A stretch of DNA of 64,000 nt, from the NCBI RefSeq assembly GCF_019039035.1, contig NZ_JAHNZT010000002.1:62001-126000 (forward strand). Direction: 5' to 3'. This DNA comes from Citreicoccus inhibens (GTDB taxonomy: Bacteria > Myxococcota > Myxococcia > Myxococcales > Myxococcaceae). Positions 28,637-40,949 of the stretch are shown here, in pieces. The position numbers and the translations under genes were made by a program. Under the pieces are notes generated by a model. That model saw nothing but the letters and a program-made list of their open reading frames with translations. It was not told the DNA's origin and searched no databases. Each line of letters starts with the position of its first letter. Positions within the stretch are counted from its first letter, which is position 1.

Positions 28637-28693
28637 CCGCCACACGCCTGTAGCACGGGGCGGACTCACGGTTCCCACGCGAGGAGCGAGCGC

Positions 28694-28852
28694 ATGCGCG
28701 GTGTCATCACCTTGCGTGACGTGCTGGCCAACCTGGGCGTCGTCCTCCGGGAGTTCGGCCCGCTCTGCGTGGCCCGCTGCGTGGTCGCGTCGCTGTGTCG
28801 GCGGCGCACCACGTTCCTCGAAATCGCCGTGCGCCCGCCCCGCTCGCGGTGA
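28694..28852 (+). CDS. Small hypothetical protein (52 aa)
   Basis: A 52-residue basic protein with a central hydrophobic stretch (VLANLGVVLREFGPLCVARCVVASL), possibly an amphipathic or membrane-associated helix. ATG 28694 has GAGGAG 7 nt upstream and a plausible promoter at 28609-28636. The beta-barrel gene begins 20 bp later. Function unknown; the expression signals are the main reason to accept it. Confidence 0.55.
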   Translation: MRGVITLRDVLANLGVVLREFGPLCVARCVVASLCRRRTTFLEIAVRPPRSR

Positions 28853-28872
28853 GTCCATCCTGAGCCCGCCCG

Positions 28873-29610
28873 ATGCCCCGCCGACTCCTGCCCCTGCTCG
28901 TCCTCCTCGCCACGCCCGCGCTCGCCCAACCGGAGGACGCCGCACCGAAATCGCTGGACGGCGTGGGGCGCATCACCGTGAGCGGCGGCTGGCGGCTGAC
29001 CTCGAATGACACCCTCTTCGACTCCTGGTACCGGCCCGGCAAGGTCGGCAGCGCGTGGCTCCCTCCACCGGAGCGCGGTGAGGATCCGCGCGGTGACGGG
29101 CCCGTGCTGACGGGCACCTTCGCGTACGCGGTGACGGACCTGGTGGAGCTGGGGATCGATCTCTTCGTCAGCGGCAACAACTCGCTGCGGCTCGCCGAGC
29201 CCGTGGGCGACGGCACCTTCGAGCGCCGCAAGCTGACGACGCTGTCGTACGGCGCGCTGGTGGGCCTGCGCTTCCAGGGCGTGCTGGACGGAATTGGCCC
29301 GCAGGGGCTGGTGCCCTTCGCGGGCATCCTCACCGGGCCCGCCGTGGCGGCGTCCAAGCGCGAGGGCTCTTCGATGGTGGAGAACGTCACGCAGGCGTGG
29401 ATGGGCTCGATTGGCGCCACGCTTCGCTTGTCCGCGCACTGGGGCCTGACCGCCGAGTACCGGCTCGCCTTCCTGCGCGGCCCGGTGGAGACGCCGGACG
29501 CCGAGGGACACCCCGGTCCGTTCAGCTTCAACGGCGGCGGCAACTGGTTCACGCTCGGCCTGACGTATGCCTTCTCGCCCGAGCCTTCCAGGAGCGTTGG
29601 AAGCTTCTAG
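28873..29610 (+). CDS. Outer-membrane beta-barrel-like protein
   Basis: A 245-residue exported protein. A signal peptide (MPRRLLPLLVLLATPALA) is followed by alternating hydrophobic/polar strands with aromatic ends (GALVGLRFQG, IGATLRLSAHWGLTAEYRLAF), and the C-terminus has a strand GNWFTLGLTYAFSP of the kind found in barrels. An OmpA-like or outer-membrane-protein fold in the outer membrane is inferred; there is no C-terminal OmpA domain. It probably shares a transcript with the 52-residue gene upstream. Confidence 0.7.
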   Translation: MPRRLLPLLVLLATPALAQPEDAAPKSLDGVGRITVSGGWRLTSNDTLFDSWYRPGKVGSAWLPPPERGEDPRGDGPVLTGTFAYAVTDLVELGIDLFVSGNNSLRLAEPVGDGTFERRKLTTLSYGALVGLRFQGVLDGIGPQGLVPFAGILTGPAVAASKREGSSMVENVTQAWMGSIGATLRLSAHWGLTAEYRLAFLRGPVETPDAEGHPGPFSFNGGGNWFTLGLTYAFSPEPSRSVGSF

Positions 29611-29720
29611 TCGCGGGCAGCGACCGAGCGTGCGCGCGAGCGCGGCGACTGGAATGTGAAGGCACCCGAGTCCTGTTCCGGTGCGGAAAAGTCGCTGCAC
29701 TACCCTCGGAGTTCCCTACC

Positions 29721-30746
29721 ATGCGCGAGTCGGCCGAAGTCGTCTCCGGGCCCAGGAAGATGTCCATGCCAAGCGAACAGCCGAAGTCCGATGTCGAGAA
29801 GGAACTCTCCGAACTCCGCAGGGAAGTCATTGAGTCGCGCAACCTGGTCATCAAGACCGACAACCTGCTGAAGAACCTCCATGCGGAGGTGAAGGCGGTG
29901 GGCAAGCGCCACGAGGACTTCCAGAAGCGCCAGTGGTTGTCCTCCGCCGTGGCCTACGCGTTGTTCGCCATCCTGGCCACCGGCGCCGCGGTGATGGTGA
30001 CCAGCGCGCGCAGCTCCAGCGCCACGGGGGAACGTGAGCGCTTGGAGAAGCAGGTGGCGGACCTGAGCTCGCAGCTGGAGAAGCAGCGCGGTGAGCTGTC
30101 CTCGCACCAGACCGCGCAGCGCGCGGCGGCCGAGGTCTACAAGATGATGACCACGCTGCCCGGTGACGAGCGGCTCAAGGGCATCGACGCGCTCGTGAAG
30201 CTGGACACGTCGCGGCTCAGCTCGCTGGAGCGGCAGGCGCTGAATGATCGCGCCGCCATCCTCCGCCGCGAGACGGGCGACGCGGCGCTGGAGCGTGGCA
30301 AGGCCGCCTTCCGCCGCAACGAGATGAGCGCCGTGGTGGAGGACCTCTCGCGCTTCCTGGCCATGAACCCCTCGGAGGCGGACGCGCTGGACGCGTCCTT
30401 CTTCCTGGGTACGGCCTACAACCAGCTGCGCCAGCACGAGAAGGCGGTGCCGCTGCTGGTTCGCTTCGTCGAGAGCGACAAGAAGTCGAAGACGCGTGAC
30501 TACGCCATGCTGCTGCTGGCCCAGTCGTACCAGGAGACCAATCAGCTGGAGAAGGCGGCCGAGACGGTGCGCTCGGCGCTGGCCACGTACCCGGCCACCC
30601 AGTACCTGTCGCAGTTCCGCGGGCGCCTCTCCACGGTGAAGCGGCTGATGAGCGGTGACACCGCCGCGCCGGGCCCGGTGCCTGCCCCGGCCGCCGGTGC
30701 GCCTGCGCCGGCCCAGGCTCCCGCGGCCACCGCGGCGCCGCAGTAG
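29721..30746 (+). CDS. Membrane-anchored coiled-coil/TPR-like protein
   Basis: A 341-residue protein with a charged N-terminal helix (KELSELRREVIESRNLV), one membrane segment near residues 73-94 (SSAVAYALFAILATGAAVMV), then a coiled coil (LEKQVADLSSQLEKQ). Helical repeats resembling TPRs follow (SEADALDASFFLGTAYNQLRQHEKAVPLL; YAMLLLAQSYQETNQLEKAAE), and the protein ends in a Pro/Ala-rich tail. The bulk should be periplasmic. ATG 29721 has GGAG 9 nt upstream; ATG 29766 with AGGAAG at 6 nt is an equally good start. Function unknown, probably a scaffold. Confidence 0.75.
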   Translation: MRESAEVVSGPRKMSMPSEQPKSDVEKELSELRREVIESRNLVIKTDNLLKNLHAEVKAVGKRHEDFQKRQWLSSAVAYALFAILATGAAVMVTSARSSSATGERERLEKQVADLSSQLEKQRGELSSHQTAQRAAAEVYKMMTTLPGDERLKGIDALVKLDTSRLSSLERQALNDRAAILRRETGDAALERGKAAFRRNEMSAVVEDLSRFLAMNPSEADALDASFFLGTAYNQLRQHEKAVPLLVRFVESDKKSKTRDYAMLLLAQSYQETNQLEKAAETVRSALATYPATQYLSQFRGRLSTVKRLMSGDTAAPGPVPAPAAGAPAPAQAPAATAAPQ

Positions 30747-30756
30747 GTGTCCGGAC

Positions 30757-30792
30757 CGCCCCTGTTAGCGGACGCTGTCCATGACAGGGGCG
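30757..30792 (+). terminator. Inverted repeat after the TPR-like gene, possible terminator
   Basis: CGCCCCTG (30757-30764) and CAGGGGCG (30785-30792) pair perfectly over 8 bp; an inner AGCG/CGCT stem lies in the loop. The downstream run is TTGCC, so it is not a classic T-tract terminator. Confidence 0.4.
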
Positions 30793-30830
30793 TTGCCACG
30801 CGGGGGCCACGGTCGTAAGACCTGGACCCC

Positions 30831-31349
30831 GTGTCCGCTCCCGACCCTGGCAAAGATCCCCGCTACCGTCGATTCCGCGGTGGCGCCTATGGGATCCACA
30901 TCGCGCTCTCGACGCTGTTCTGCCTCTGGCTCATCTGGAACGTGGGGCGCTCGGTGGCGGCGATGACGCCCGCTCGGCCGCCCCCGTCCACGCCGCCGCT
31001 CACCTTCCGCGAGTGCCTGGACACCGCGCGCTCGCTCTGGGCGGACCTGGAGACGGAGCGCGAGAAGCTGGTGCGCGTGATGCCGGCGCAGAAGGTGGAT
31101 CAGGAGTGGATGAAGTTCCGCGCGGATTGGCTCACGCGCACGCGTCAGGAGGAGTCACGCTGCGCGCTGGACTCGAGGGACCCCTCGCGCGTGCAGCTGC
31201 GCACCCTGTTCCGCAGCCTGGAGCACGTGCAGGACCTCTACACCATCCACGCCGTGCAGTACGCGGGCGAGGTGGGCGGCGCGGTGGATGCGCTGCACGC
31301 CGCGTTCGACGCCGCGCAGGCCAACGCCGCGGCCGGCTCGCTGCCCTGA
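30831..31349 (+). CDS. Hypothetical single-pass membrane protein
   Basis: The 172-residue product starts at GTG 30831. One membrane segment (IHIALSTLFCLWLIWNVG, residues 23-40) anchors a soluble helical domain rich in Glu, Arg and Leu (60-165). The N-terminal 20 residues are basic, so they probably face the cytoplasm with the rest outside. No domain is recognised. It ends 4 bp before the end of the convergent six-gene operon. Confidence 0.68.
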   Translation: MSAPDPGKDPRYRRFRGGAYGIHIALSTLFCLWLIWNVGRSVAAMTPARPPPSTPPLTFRECLDTARSLWADLETEREKLVRVMPAQKVDQEWMKFRADWLTRTRQEESRCALDSRDPSRVQLRTLFRSLEHVQDLYTIHAVQYAGEVGGAVDALHAAFDAAQANAAAGSLP

Positions 31350-31353
31350 AGGT

Positions 31354-32991
31354 TCAACGGGTGGGCAGCACCACCGTGTAGTGACCGGAGCTGTCGGAGA
31401 GCGCCTGCGCCAGCAGCACGGCGGAGGGCTTTCCCGCCACGGTGACGACGCGGAAGAAGCGGATGGAGGCGTTGGGGACCAGGTCCCCCGGCGTGTGCAG
31501 CACGCCCCCCGGCATGGTGACGAGCCCCGTGATGCTGCGCCCCTTGTAGAGCGTGAAGGGCTCCAGCCGCGTGGCCCCGGGATCGCCCGAGCCCACGGGC
31601 TGCACCGTGACGAAGCGGCTGACGCGCGGCAGGTTCTCCCCCGGGGTGAAGTCCAGCCGGTAGGTGGCGGGGTCCACGCGGAACTCGAAGTGGCCGTCCG
31701 CGTCCGTGACGCCCCGAGGCTGCGTGCCCGAGGAGGGAAGGGGCCATCCGGCCACCTCGGCCAGCGGCTCGGCGACGATTCGCACGCCCGGGGCGGGATT
31801 CCCGTCGGGCGTCAGCATCGTGCCGGTGACGAGGAGCCGATCCTGGCAGGTGATGTCCGGCAGGACGGTGAGCTCGGCGGGCACCGTCACGGCCTGGCGG
31901 GTGATGCGCGCGGTGGACGCGGGCGGCGGCACCGTCACCAGGGCGAGCGCTCCCTCCGCGCCGCTCGGCAGCGACAGCAGCTCGAAGCGTCCGTCCGTGC
32001 CGGTGAGCACCGGGCGGCTCACGTAGCCGCCGCCCCCGCCGACCCTGCCCTCCATCGACACGGTGGCGCCCGAGATGGGCTGTCCGCGCGCGTCCAGCAC
32101 ACGGCCTCCCACGCGCACCAGCGTGCCGTAGGCGCCCAGCGCCAGCGGCTCGGGAAGCCCCACGCGGGGATCCACCACGAACGTCTTGCGAGGCACGCCG
32201 TCGTCGTTGTTCACCGACGTCGCGGCCAGGAGCACGGTGGCGAGTCGCGCCGCCTCGGGGGCGAGGTTGAGCACGAAGCGCCCGGTGCCGCGCTCCACGC
32301 GGACGCGCTGGGACAGCGGACGCAGGCTGGCATCCAACGCCTGCACCTCCATGTCCGTGGCCACCGGCTGTGTGCCTTGCTCCACGAGCACGCCCTCCAG
32401 GCGCACCAGCGCCTCGGGGGCGGCGAGCAAGAAGTCCAGCGAGGCGCGGAGGCCGGGATCCACCGCGCCGGCCCGGGTGATGGGCGGCACCGTCACGTCA
32501 CCGGGCACCACCGTCACGGCGTAGTCCCCGGTGCCCACGGGCATCGCGTAGGCGCCGTCCGTGGGCACGAGCGTGGCCTCGTAGTGGCGCGAGACGCCGG
32601 GGATGAGGCGGCTGGTGCCCGTGGCGCGCACGGTGATGCTGTCGCGGTACGCGGTGGGGCCCACGCCGCCGTCGGCCGTCGCGCTCACGTTGCGCGTCAC
32701 CTTCCCCTGGAGCGACGCCGGGCCGAAGAGCTGGAGGTCCTGCTGCGGGCGCAGGTTGTCCACCGGGAAGTCCTGGGCATGCACGCCCTGGCTGGGCGCG
32801 GCGGTCACCTCGACGACGATGTCCCGGCCTGGGTCTCCGCAGCCGTCCGCGAAGCAGACCTGCTTGGGGCCGCATTCGGCGTCCGAGGCGCACACGAGCT
32901 GCGCGGCCTTGGTCGAATCGTCGATGAGTCCGCACGCGGGGGCGCCCAGCGCCACCGCCACCCAGGTCGCGATGCGAAGCCGAGCGTTCAT
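31354..32991 (-). CDS. Lipoprotein with carboxypeptidase-regulatory-like repeats
   Basis: A 545-residue predicted lipoprotein (signal ending APAC near residue 20), followed by a short Cys-rich stretch with spacing CASDAECGPKQVCFADGC. It then has several beta-sandwich units of carboxypeptidase-regulatory type, best seen as VRVGGRVLDARGQPISGATV and VTGTMLTPDGNPAPGVRI. It is the last gene of the pfk-pkn4 operon; ATG 32991 overlaps the stop of the preceding lipoprotein gene by 4 nt. Its general plan resembles the lipoprotein at 20421-22817. Surface display is likely; function unknown. Confidence 0.8.
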   Translation of the reverse strand: MNARLRIATWVAVALGAPACGLIDDSTKAAQLVCASDAECGPKQVCFADGCGDPGRDIVVEVTAAPSQGVHAQDFPVDNLRPQQDLQLFGPASLQGKVTRNVSATADGGVGPTAYRDSITVRATGTSRLIPGVSRHYEATLVPTDGAYAMPVGTGDYAVTVVPGDVTVPPITRAGAVDPGLRASLDFLLAAPEALVRLEGVLVEQGTQPVATDMEVQALDASLRPLSQRVRVERGTGRFVLNLAPEAARLATVLLAATSVNNDDGVPRKTFVVDPRVGLPEPLALGAYGTLVRVGGRVLDARGQPISGATVSMEGRVGGGGGYVSRPVLTGTDGRFELLSLPSGAEGALALVTVPPPASTARITRQAVTVPAELTVLPDITCQDRLLVTGTMLTPDGNPAPGVRIVAEPLAEVAGWPLPSSGTQPRGVTDADGHFEFRVDPATYRLDFTPGENLPRVSRFVTVQPVGSGDPGATRLEPFTLYKGRSITGLVTMPGGVLHTPGDLVPNASIRFFRVVTVAGKPSAVLLAQALSDSSGHYTVVLPTR

Positions 32992-33575
32992 CGGCAGTTC
33001 CCCTGCACGGTGTTCACGACCCAGGCATAGCTGGTGGCGAAGCCCGGATTGACCACCGTGCCGCCGTCCGCCAGGTCGAGCTGTCCGCGCGGCCGGGGCT
33101 CGCGGTGGATGAGCCGGGTGTCCGTCACGATGGCCTCCACGACGTGCAGGCCCGGGCTCGCCAGGAGGCTGTTGGCCGCGCGCAGGTCCACGTGGAGCTG
33201 CGCGCCGCCCGCGCGGTCCGGGCGCCCGGTGTTGGTGAACTCGTCCACCTGCTGGATGCGGCCGTCGGTGGGATAGTCCACGTACCACTCGACGCTGAGC
33301 GTGTCGTCCACGTCGGGATCCTGCACCTCCACCGAGAAGTCGAGCGCGCACGTGCTGGCGCCGAAGTCGCGAATGAGACGCTCCGGGGGCCGCACCTGGT
33401 TCTCGATGATGCGTGGTGGGCGGTTGAGCATGACGGGCAGGTTGTCCAGGAACGAGGCGCTGTCCTGCGGGACGAGGCAGCCGGCCGCCACGCCCAGGCA
33501 CAGGGCGAGCCCGAACAGTCCCCACGTCGTGGGGGACCGTCGTTCGCGCGGGGCTCGAATCGAGGAGGGTCGCAT
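32988..33575 (-). CDS. Small lipoprotein of the pfk-pkn4 operon
   Basis: A 195-residue predicted lipoprotein with a hydrophobic signal ending in the lipobox VAAGC (Cys33). The mature part contains an apparent beta-sandwich (FSVEVQDPDVDDTLSVEWYVDYP), a pattern often seen in Ig-like or PKD-like folds. It lies 20 bp after the sigma-54 activator gene and overlaps the next lipoprotein gene (ATGA), so the two lipoproteins are probably translated together and may interact. Confidence 0.75.
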   Translation of the reverse strand: MRPSSIRAPRERRSPTTWGLFGLALCLGVAAGCLVPQDSASFLDNLPVMLNRPPRIIENQVRPPERLIRDFGASTCALDFSVEVQDPDVDDTLSVEWYVDYPTDGRIQQVDEFTNTGRPDRAGGAQLHVDLRAANSLLASPGLHVVEAIVTDTRLIHREPRPRGQLDLADGGTVVNPGFATSYAWVVNTVQGNCR

Positions 33576-33595
33576 CGTTCAGGGACCTGGCGCCG

Positions 33596-35488
<1,893 letters not shown>

Positions 35489-35508
35489 AAGAGGGCGCGT
35501 ACCTGGGG

Positions 35509-36494
35509 CTAGAACTTGAGGGTGAGGCCCGCGCCCACGCCGTCCGGGGAGGCATGCAGCCGCAGTCGCAGGGGCGGGGGGGCAGGAGAGCGGAGGGACT
35601 CGGAGGGCGAGGGCTCCGGGCGAGCCTCCATGGTGGTGCGCACGACTTGATCCTCGTGGTGGTAGATGGCGTCCACCACGCCCAGCGCATAGACGGTGTA
35701 GAAGCCCGTCGCCGACGCCAGCTTCAGCAACTGCCACGTGTCCGCTTGCCGCGCGCGGTCCGTGGGGATGTATCGCACCGGGATGGAGGCCTGTCCGTCC
35801 TCGTCATAGACATTGTCGAGGCGGATGAAGCCTTCCTTGTAGAGCGAGCCGTACGCGAAGAAGGAGATGATGCTCGTCACCGCGAGCGCGCCCTCGGTCG
35901 CGGCGAAGACGATGCCCAGGCTGTTGCGGCCTTGCTGGAACTGGCCCGCGCCAAAGGGCACGAAGTTGACCAGGAAGTTGCGCTTCTCCACCGTGCGCAC
36001 GACGACCTGTCTCGAGAGTTCCTCGGCGCGGCGGCGCTGCGTCTCGGCCGCCAGCCGCTCCTGCTCGCGGCGCTCCGCTTCGGACTTCTCGCGCTCCACG
36101 CGCAGCCGCTGCTCTTGCCGGAGGAACTCCAACTCGCTGGCCATCTGGCCCTTCAGGTCTTCGAAGAAGGCCACGGCCGGGGGCGGGACGACGAACGGAT
36201 CCAGGTTGAAGTCGGGATCCAAGCGCAGCAGCGCGCGCAGGTGCCGCGCGGCCTCTTCGGTGCGCCCCAGGTTGAAGGCCGCCAGTCCCGCCAGCTTCTG
36301 CAGCTCCTCCAGGTCCTCGGGGCCGAGGTTGCCGCGGTCGATGCGCTGGCCCGCGCGGTCCAGCACCTCGGCGTACTTGCCGTACTCGAAGGCGGCGCGG
36401 AGGGCGGACACCTCGGGGTCGGTCGGCTCCTGCGCTCGCGCGGGCAGGGCGAGCGCGAGCGCCAGGCAGAAGAGGAGGAGCGACAGGGCGCGGC

Positions 36495-36498
<4 letters not shown>
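35509..36498 (-). CDS. Exported membrane protein with N-terminal helical repeats
   Basis: A 329-residue protein. A signal peptide (LLLFCLALALALPARA) is followed by helical, TPR-like repeats (residues 30-95) and a charged coiled-coil stretch rich in Glu/Arg/Gln (125-165). Hydrophobic segments then occur near 172-215 and 265-280 (GIVFAATEGALAVTSIISFFAYG), and the polar tail is Pro-rich. Start ATG 36498 overlaps the pkn4 stop by 4 nt, indicating coupling; the FHA activator starts 20 bp after its stop. It may be an envelope partner of Pkn4, but that is inference. Confidence 0.75.
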
Positions 36499-38324
<1,826 letters not shown>

Positions 38325-38352
38325 GGTTCGCGTTTGCCCCTGCTCCCTCGAC

Positions 38353-39450
38353 TCAGTCCCCGAATCCGATTCCCATGCTCTTGGCGAACCGCACCAGCTC
38401 CCCGTGCGGATCCACCCGGCGCTCCTTGCGCGACTCACTCAGCGGCACCGCGACGATGGCGTTGTTGCGCAGCGCCACCATGTGGCCCCACTGCCCGTCG
38501 CGCACCAGGTCCAACACCTTGCAGCCGTAGCGCGTGGCCAGCACGCGGTCCGCCGCGCTGGGACTGCCACCGCGTTGCAAGTGGCCCAGCACCGTGACGC
38601 GGATCTCCGCGTCGATGTGCCGCGCCAGCAGATCCGCGCACACCTTGCCCGCGCCACCCAGCCGCACCACGCCGCGTCCCGGAATGTCCTCGGCCTTCTC
38701 CATCACCGCCAGCGTGCCGCCCTCGGGGAAGGCGCCCTCGGAGATGGCGATGATGGAGAAGCTGCGCCGGCGCGTGGCCCGGCGGCGGATCTTCTCCACG
38801 ATGGACTCCACGCGGTACGGAATCTCCGGCAGCAGGATGACGTCCGCGCCGCCCGCGATGCCGCTGTCCAGTGTGAGGAAGCCCGCGTGCCGGCCCATGA
38901 TCTCGACGACCATCACCCGGTCATGCGACTCGGCGGTGGAGTGCAGGCGGTCTAGCGCCTCGGTGACGATGAGCCGCGCGGTGTCGAAGCCGAACGTCTG
39001 GTCCGTGCCGGACAGGTCGTTGTCGATGGTCTTCGGACACCCGACGACCTTCAGGCCCTTCTCCGCCAACCGGTGCCCGATGGACAGCGTGCCGTCGCCG
39101 CCGATGGTGACGAGCCCATCCAGGCCCAGCTCCTCGCAGCGGCGCAGCACCCGGTCCGACACGTCCCGCTCCACCCAGTGGTCGCCCTCGCGCAGGGCGT
39201 AGGCGAAGGGGTTGGCTCGGTTGGACGTGCCCAGGATGGTGCCGCCCTTGGGCAGGATGCCGCGCGTGTCCTCCACGCCGAGCGGGCGGACGAGCTCCGG
39301 CTCGCACAGCCCCATGTAGCCGTTCTCGATGCCGACGAATTCATGGCCGAACTCGTGCGCGCCACGCCGGACGAGGCCGCGGATGAGGGCGTTGAGCCCC
39401 GGGCAGTCACCGCCACCGGTGAGGACTCCGAGTCGCAGGGGTCGGGTCAT
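38353..39450 (-). CDS. pfk: 6-phosphofructokinase
   Basis: PFK makes fructose-1,6-bisphosphate, committing hexose phosphate to glycolysis; in M. xanthus Pkn4 regulates it by phosphorylation, which affects glycogen use in development. The 365-residue protein has GGGDCPGLN at 12-20, GGDGT at 117-121 and PKTIDND at 139-145. Gly120 with Lys140 (E. coli 104/124 equivalents) places it in the mixed-substrate clade whose Gly/Lys members generally use ATP. Thr226 lies in a basic RRRATRRRS context and matches the position I recall for the Pkn4 site. This supports start ATG 39450 over GTG 39456. Confidence 0.93.
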   Translation of the reverse strand: MTRPLRLGVLTGGGDCPGLNALIRGLVRRGAHEFGHEFVGIENGYMGLCEPELVRPLGVEDTRGILPKGGTILGTSNRANPFAYALREGDHWVERDVSDRVLRRCEELGLDGLVTIGGDGTLSIGHRLAEKGLKVVGCPKTIDNDLSGTDQTFGFDTARLIVTEALDRLHSTAESHDRVMVVEIMGRHAGFLTLDSGIAGGADVILLPEIPYRVESIVEKIRRRATRRRSFSIIAISEGAFPEGGTLAVMEKAEDIPGRGVVRLGGAGKVCADLLARHIDAEIRVTVLGHLQRGGSPSAADRVLATRYGCKVLDLVRDGQWGHMVALRNNAIVAVPLSESRKERRVDPHGELVRFAKSMGIGFGD

Positions 39451-39600
39451 GGTCACGAGTCAAGTCGGACGTGGGTGTCACGTGGGTGAGGCCGCGCTAT
39501 GACAGCGACGTCGGGGCGGATTGTAGGAGCGCGCTCCGGGGGGTGCAACGCGTGAATACGCCCCACGTCGGATCTCCCGGTGCCAGGGAGATAGGGCACT

Positions 39601-40083
39601 TCAGTCGCGCTTGAGGCGGCGGCGGGAGGCCAGCCGATCCAGCAGGGCCTGCAGCTTGTCCTCGGGCTCCGGCGGGAGGGCCTTGTCCGTGGGCGACTGG
39701 ACGGGCAGGGCGCGAGCCAGCTCGTACAACTCCAGGAGGCGCTCCTGGAGCAGCTCGTTGCCGGGGCGATCCTGGAGCGCGCGGCGATAGGCGGCGGCCG
39801 CGCCCACATAGTCTCCCAGCGCGAAGAGTCGCTCGCCCTCCTGCATGGGCGTGGAGGGGCCGAGCGACGGCAGCTCGTGGGGCTCGCGCGGGCGGTTCTG
39901 CAGGTGCTGCAGCTCATGGGGCTGGAGCGACTCGCGCACCAGCACGAGCTTGTGGGCGAGCCCCTCCTCCGTGGGGAAGGCACGAGCGAGCTGCTCGAAG
40001 AGGCCGAGGGCCTCGGCGAGTTCGCCACGGCGCAGGGCTCGGTCGGCGCGCGCCTCCAATTCGGCCCTGGCGGCTGGAGTCAT
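39601..40083 (-). CDS. TPR-like hypothetical protein
   Basis: The 160-residue product is almost wholly helical, with two TPR-like units (ADRALRRGELAEALGLFEQLARAFP at residues 11-35; GERLFALGDYVGAAAAYRRALQDRP at about 84-108), a polar linker, and a basic C-terminus (LASRRRLKRD). There is no signal peptide, so it is cytoplasmic. ATG 40083 is taken; GTG 40122 would add 13 residues and neither has a good ribosome-binding site. It is 150 bp upstream of pfk on the same strand. Partner unknown. Confidence 0.7.
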   Translation of the reverse strand: MTPAARAELEARADRALRRGELAEALGLFEQLARAFPTEEGLAHKLVLVRESLQPHELQHLQNRPREPHELPSLGPSTPMQEGERLFALGDYVGAAAAYRRALQDRPGNELLQERLLELYELARALPVQSPTDKALPPEPEDKLQALLDRLASRRRLKRD

Positions 40084-40190
40084 CGGGGCGCGAACGTTAG
40101 CCGCGCCCGAGGGGGATGTCACACGGGGAAGCAGGCGCGCGGGACTTCCTGGAATACGGGCGGACAGGTGGCGCGGGCTATGCTCGCCGC

Positions 40191-40865
40191 GTGGTGTGGC
40201 CGCTTCTGACGCTCATGTTGATGGTGCAGCAGGGGGCGCTGGGCGCCGAGCTGCGCCGGGATGGTTACAGCTTCCGGCCCCCGGCGTCCTTCCGGATGAC
40301 AGGCTGGGAGCGCTACGCCGGCTCGCGCGTGGGCGCGGTGTCGCTGGAGCCCGGGGCGTCTCGCGGCCTGTCCGCGGTGCTGATGGATGGCGAGGGCCCG
40401 GAGGCCGCCACGTGGCTGGTGTCGGTGGTGGAGCAGGGCTTCTCCGCCAGCCCTTCCGAGCGGGACGCGTTCGCCTCGGCGGTGCCGGGGCACTTCCTGC
40501 GGGAGTTGGGACTGACGCTGTCTCCCGAGCGGGTGGACCGGGTGGGCGGGCCGGTGCCCCGGGTGGAGGTGCTGGGCACGTTGCGCGAGGCGGGCCAGGT
40601 GCGCGCGGTGCTGGTGACGGCGCTGGCGTCCGAGGGGCGTCACGCGGTGGTGACGGTGAGCGCGCCGGCGGAGCGGTGGGAGGCGCTGGCGCCCCAAGTG
40701 CGCGCGTCGTTGGAGAGCTTCCGGATGGAGCCTCCCGTCGCGGGCGTGGTGCCTCGGCGGGTGGCGGGCGCGCTGGCGGGGGCGCTGGCGGGCGCGCTGG
40801 TGGCCTCCTATGCCGCCTGGCGCAGGCGACAGCGGGGGCGCGCCGAGTTCGGGCCGCGTGGCTGA
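40191..40865 (+). CDS. Exported hypothetical protein with C-terminal membrane anchor
   Basis: A 224-residue protein starting at GTG 40191 (GTG 40194 also possible). The N-terminus (VWPLLTLMLMVQQGALGAE) is a signal peptide; the central part is a compact alpha/beta domain (YSFRPPASFRMTGWERYAGSR; VDRVGGPVPRVEVLGTLREAGQVRAVLVTALASEG). A hydrophobic C-terminal helix (VAGALAGALAGALVASYAAW) is followed by arginines, so it is probably anchored in the inner membrane with the domain in the periplasm. No known family is recognised. Confidence 0.68.
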   Translation: MVWPLLTLMLMVQQGALGAELRRDGYSFRPPASFRMTGWERYAGSRVGAVSLEPGASRGLSAVLMDGEGPEAATWLVSVVEQGFSASPSERDAFASAVPGHFLRELGLTLSPERVDRVGGPVPRVEVLGTLREAGQVRAVLVTALASEGRHAVVTVSAPAERWEALAPQVRASLESFRMEPPVAGVVPRRVAGALAGALAGALVASYAAWRRRQRGRAEFGPRG

Positions 40866-40869
40866 GCGC

Positions 40870-40897
40870 GGGCGGGCGCTTCCGTGGCGGCCCGCCC
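40870..40897 (+). terminator. Possible terminator hairpin
   Basis: GGGCGGGC (40870-40877) pairs with GCCCGCCC (40890-40897) over 8 bp with a 12-nt loop, just after the stop at 40865. TGCTTCGT follows, with no strong T-run. Confidence 0.45.
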
Positions 40898-40949
40898 TGC
40901 TTCGTCCTGTCCCTGTGTGGGGCCCCCTGGGGTACTGTGCGCCGTGCCC

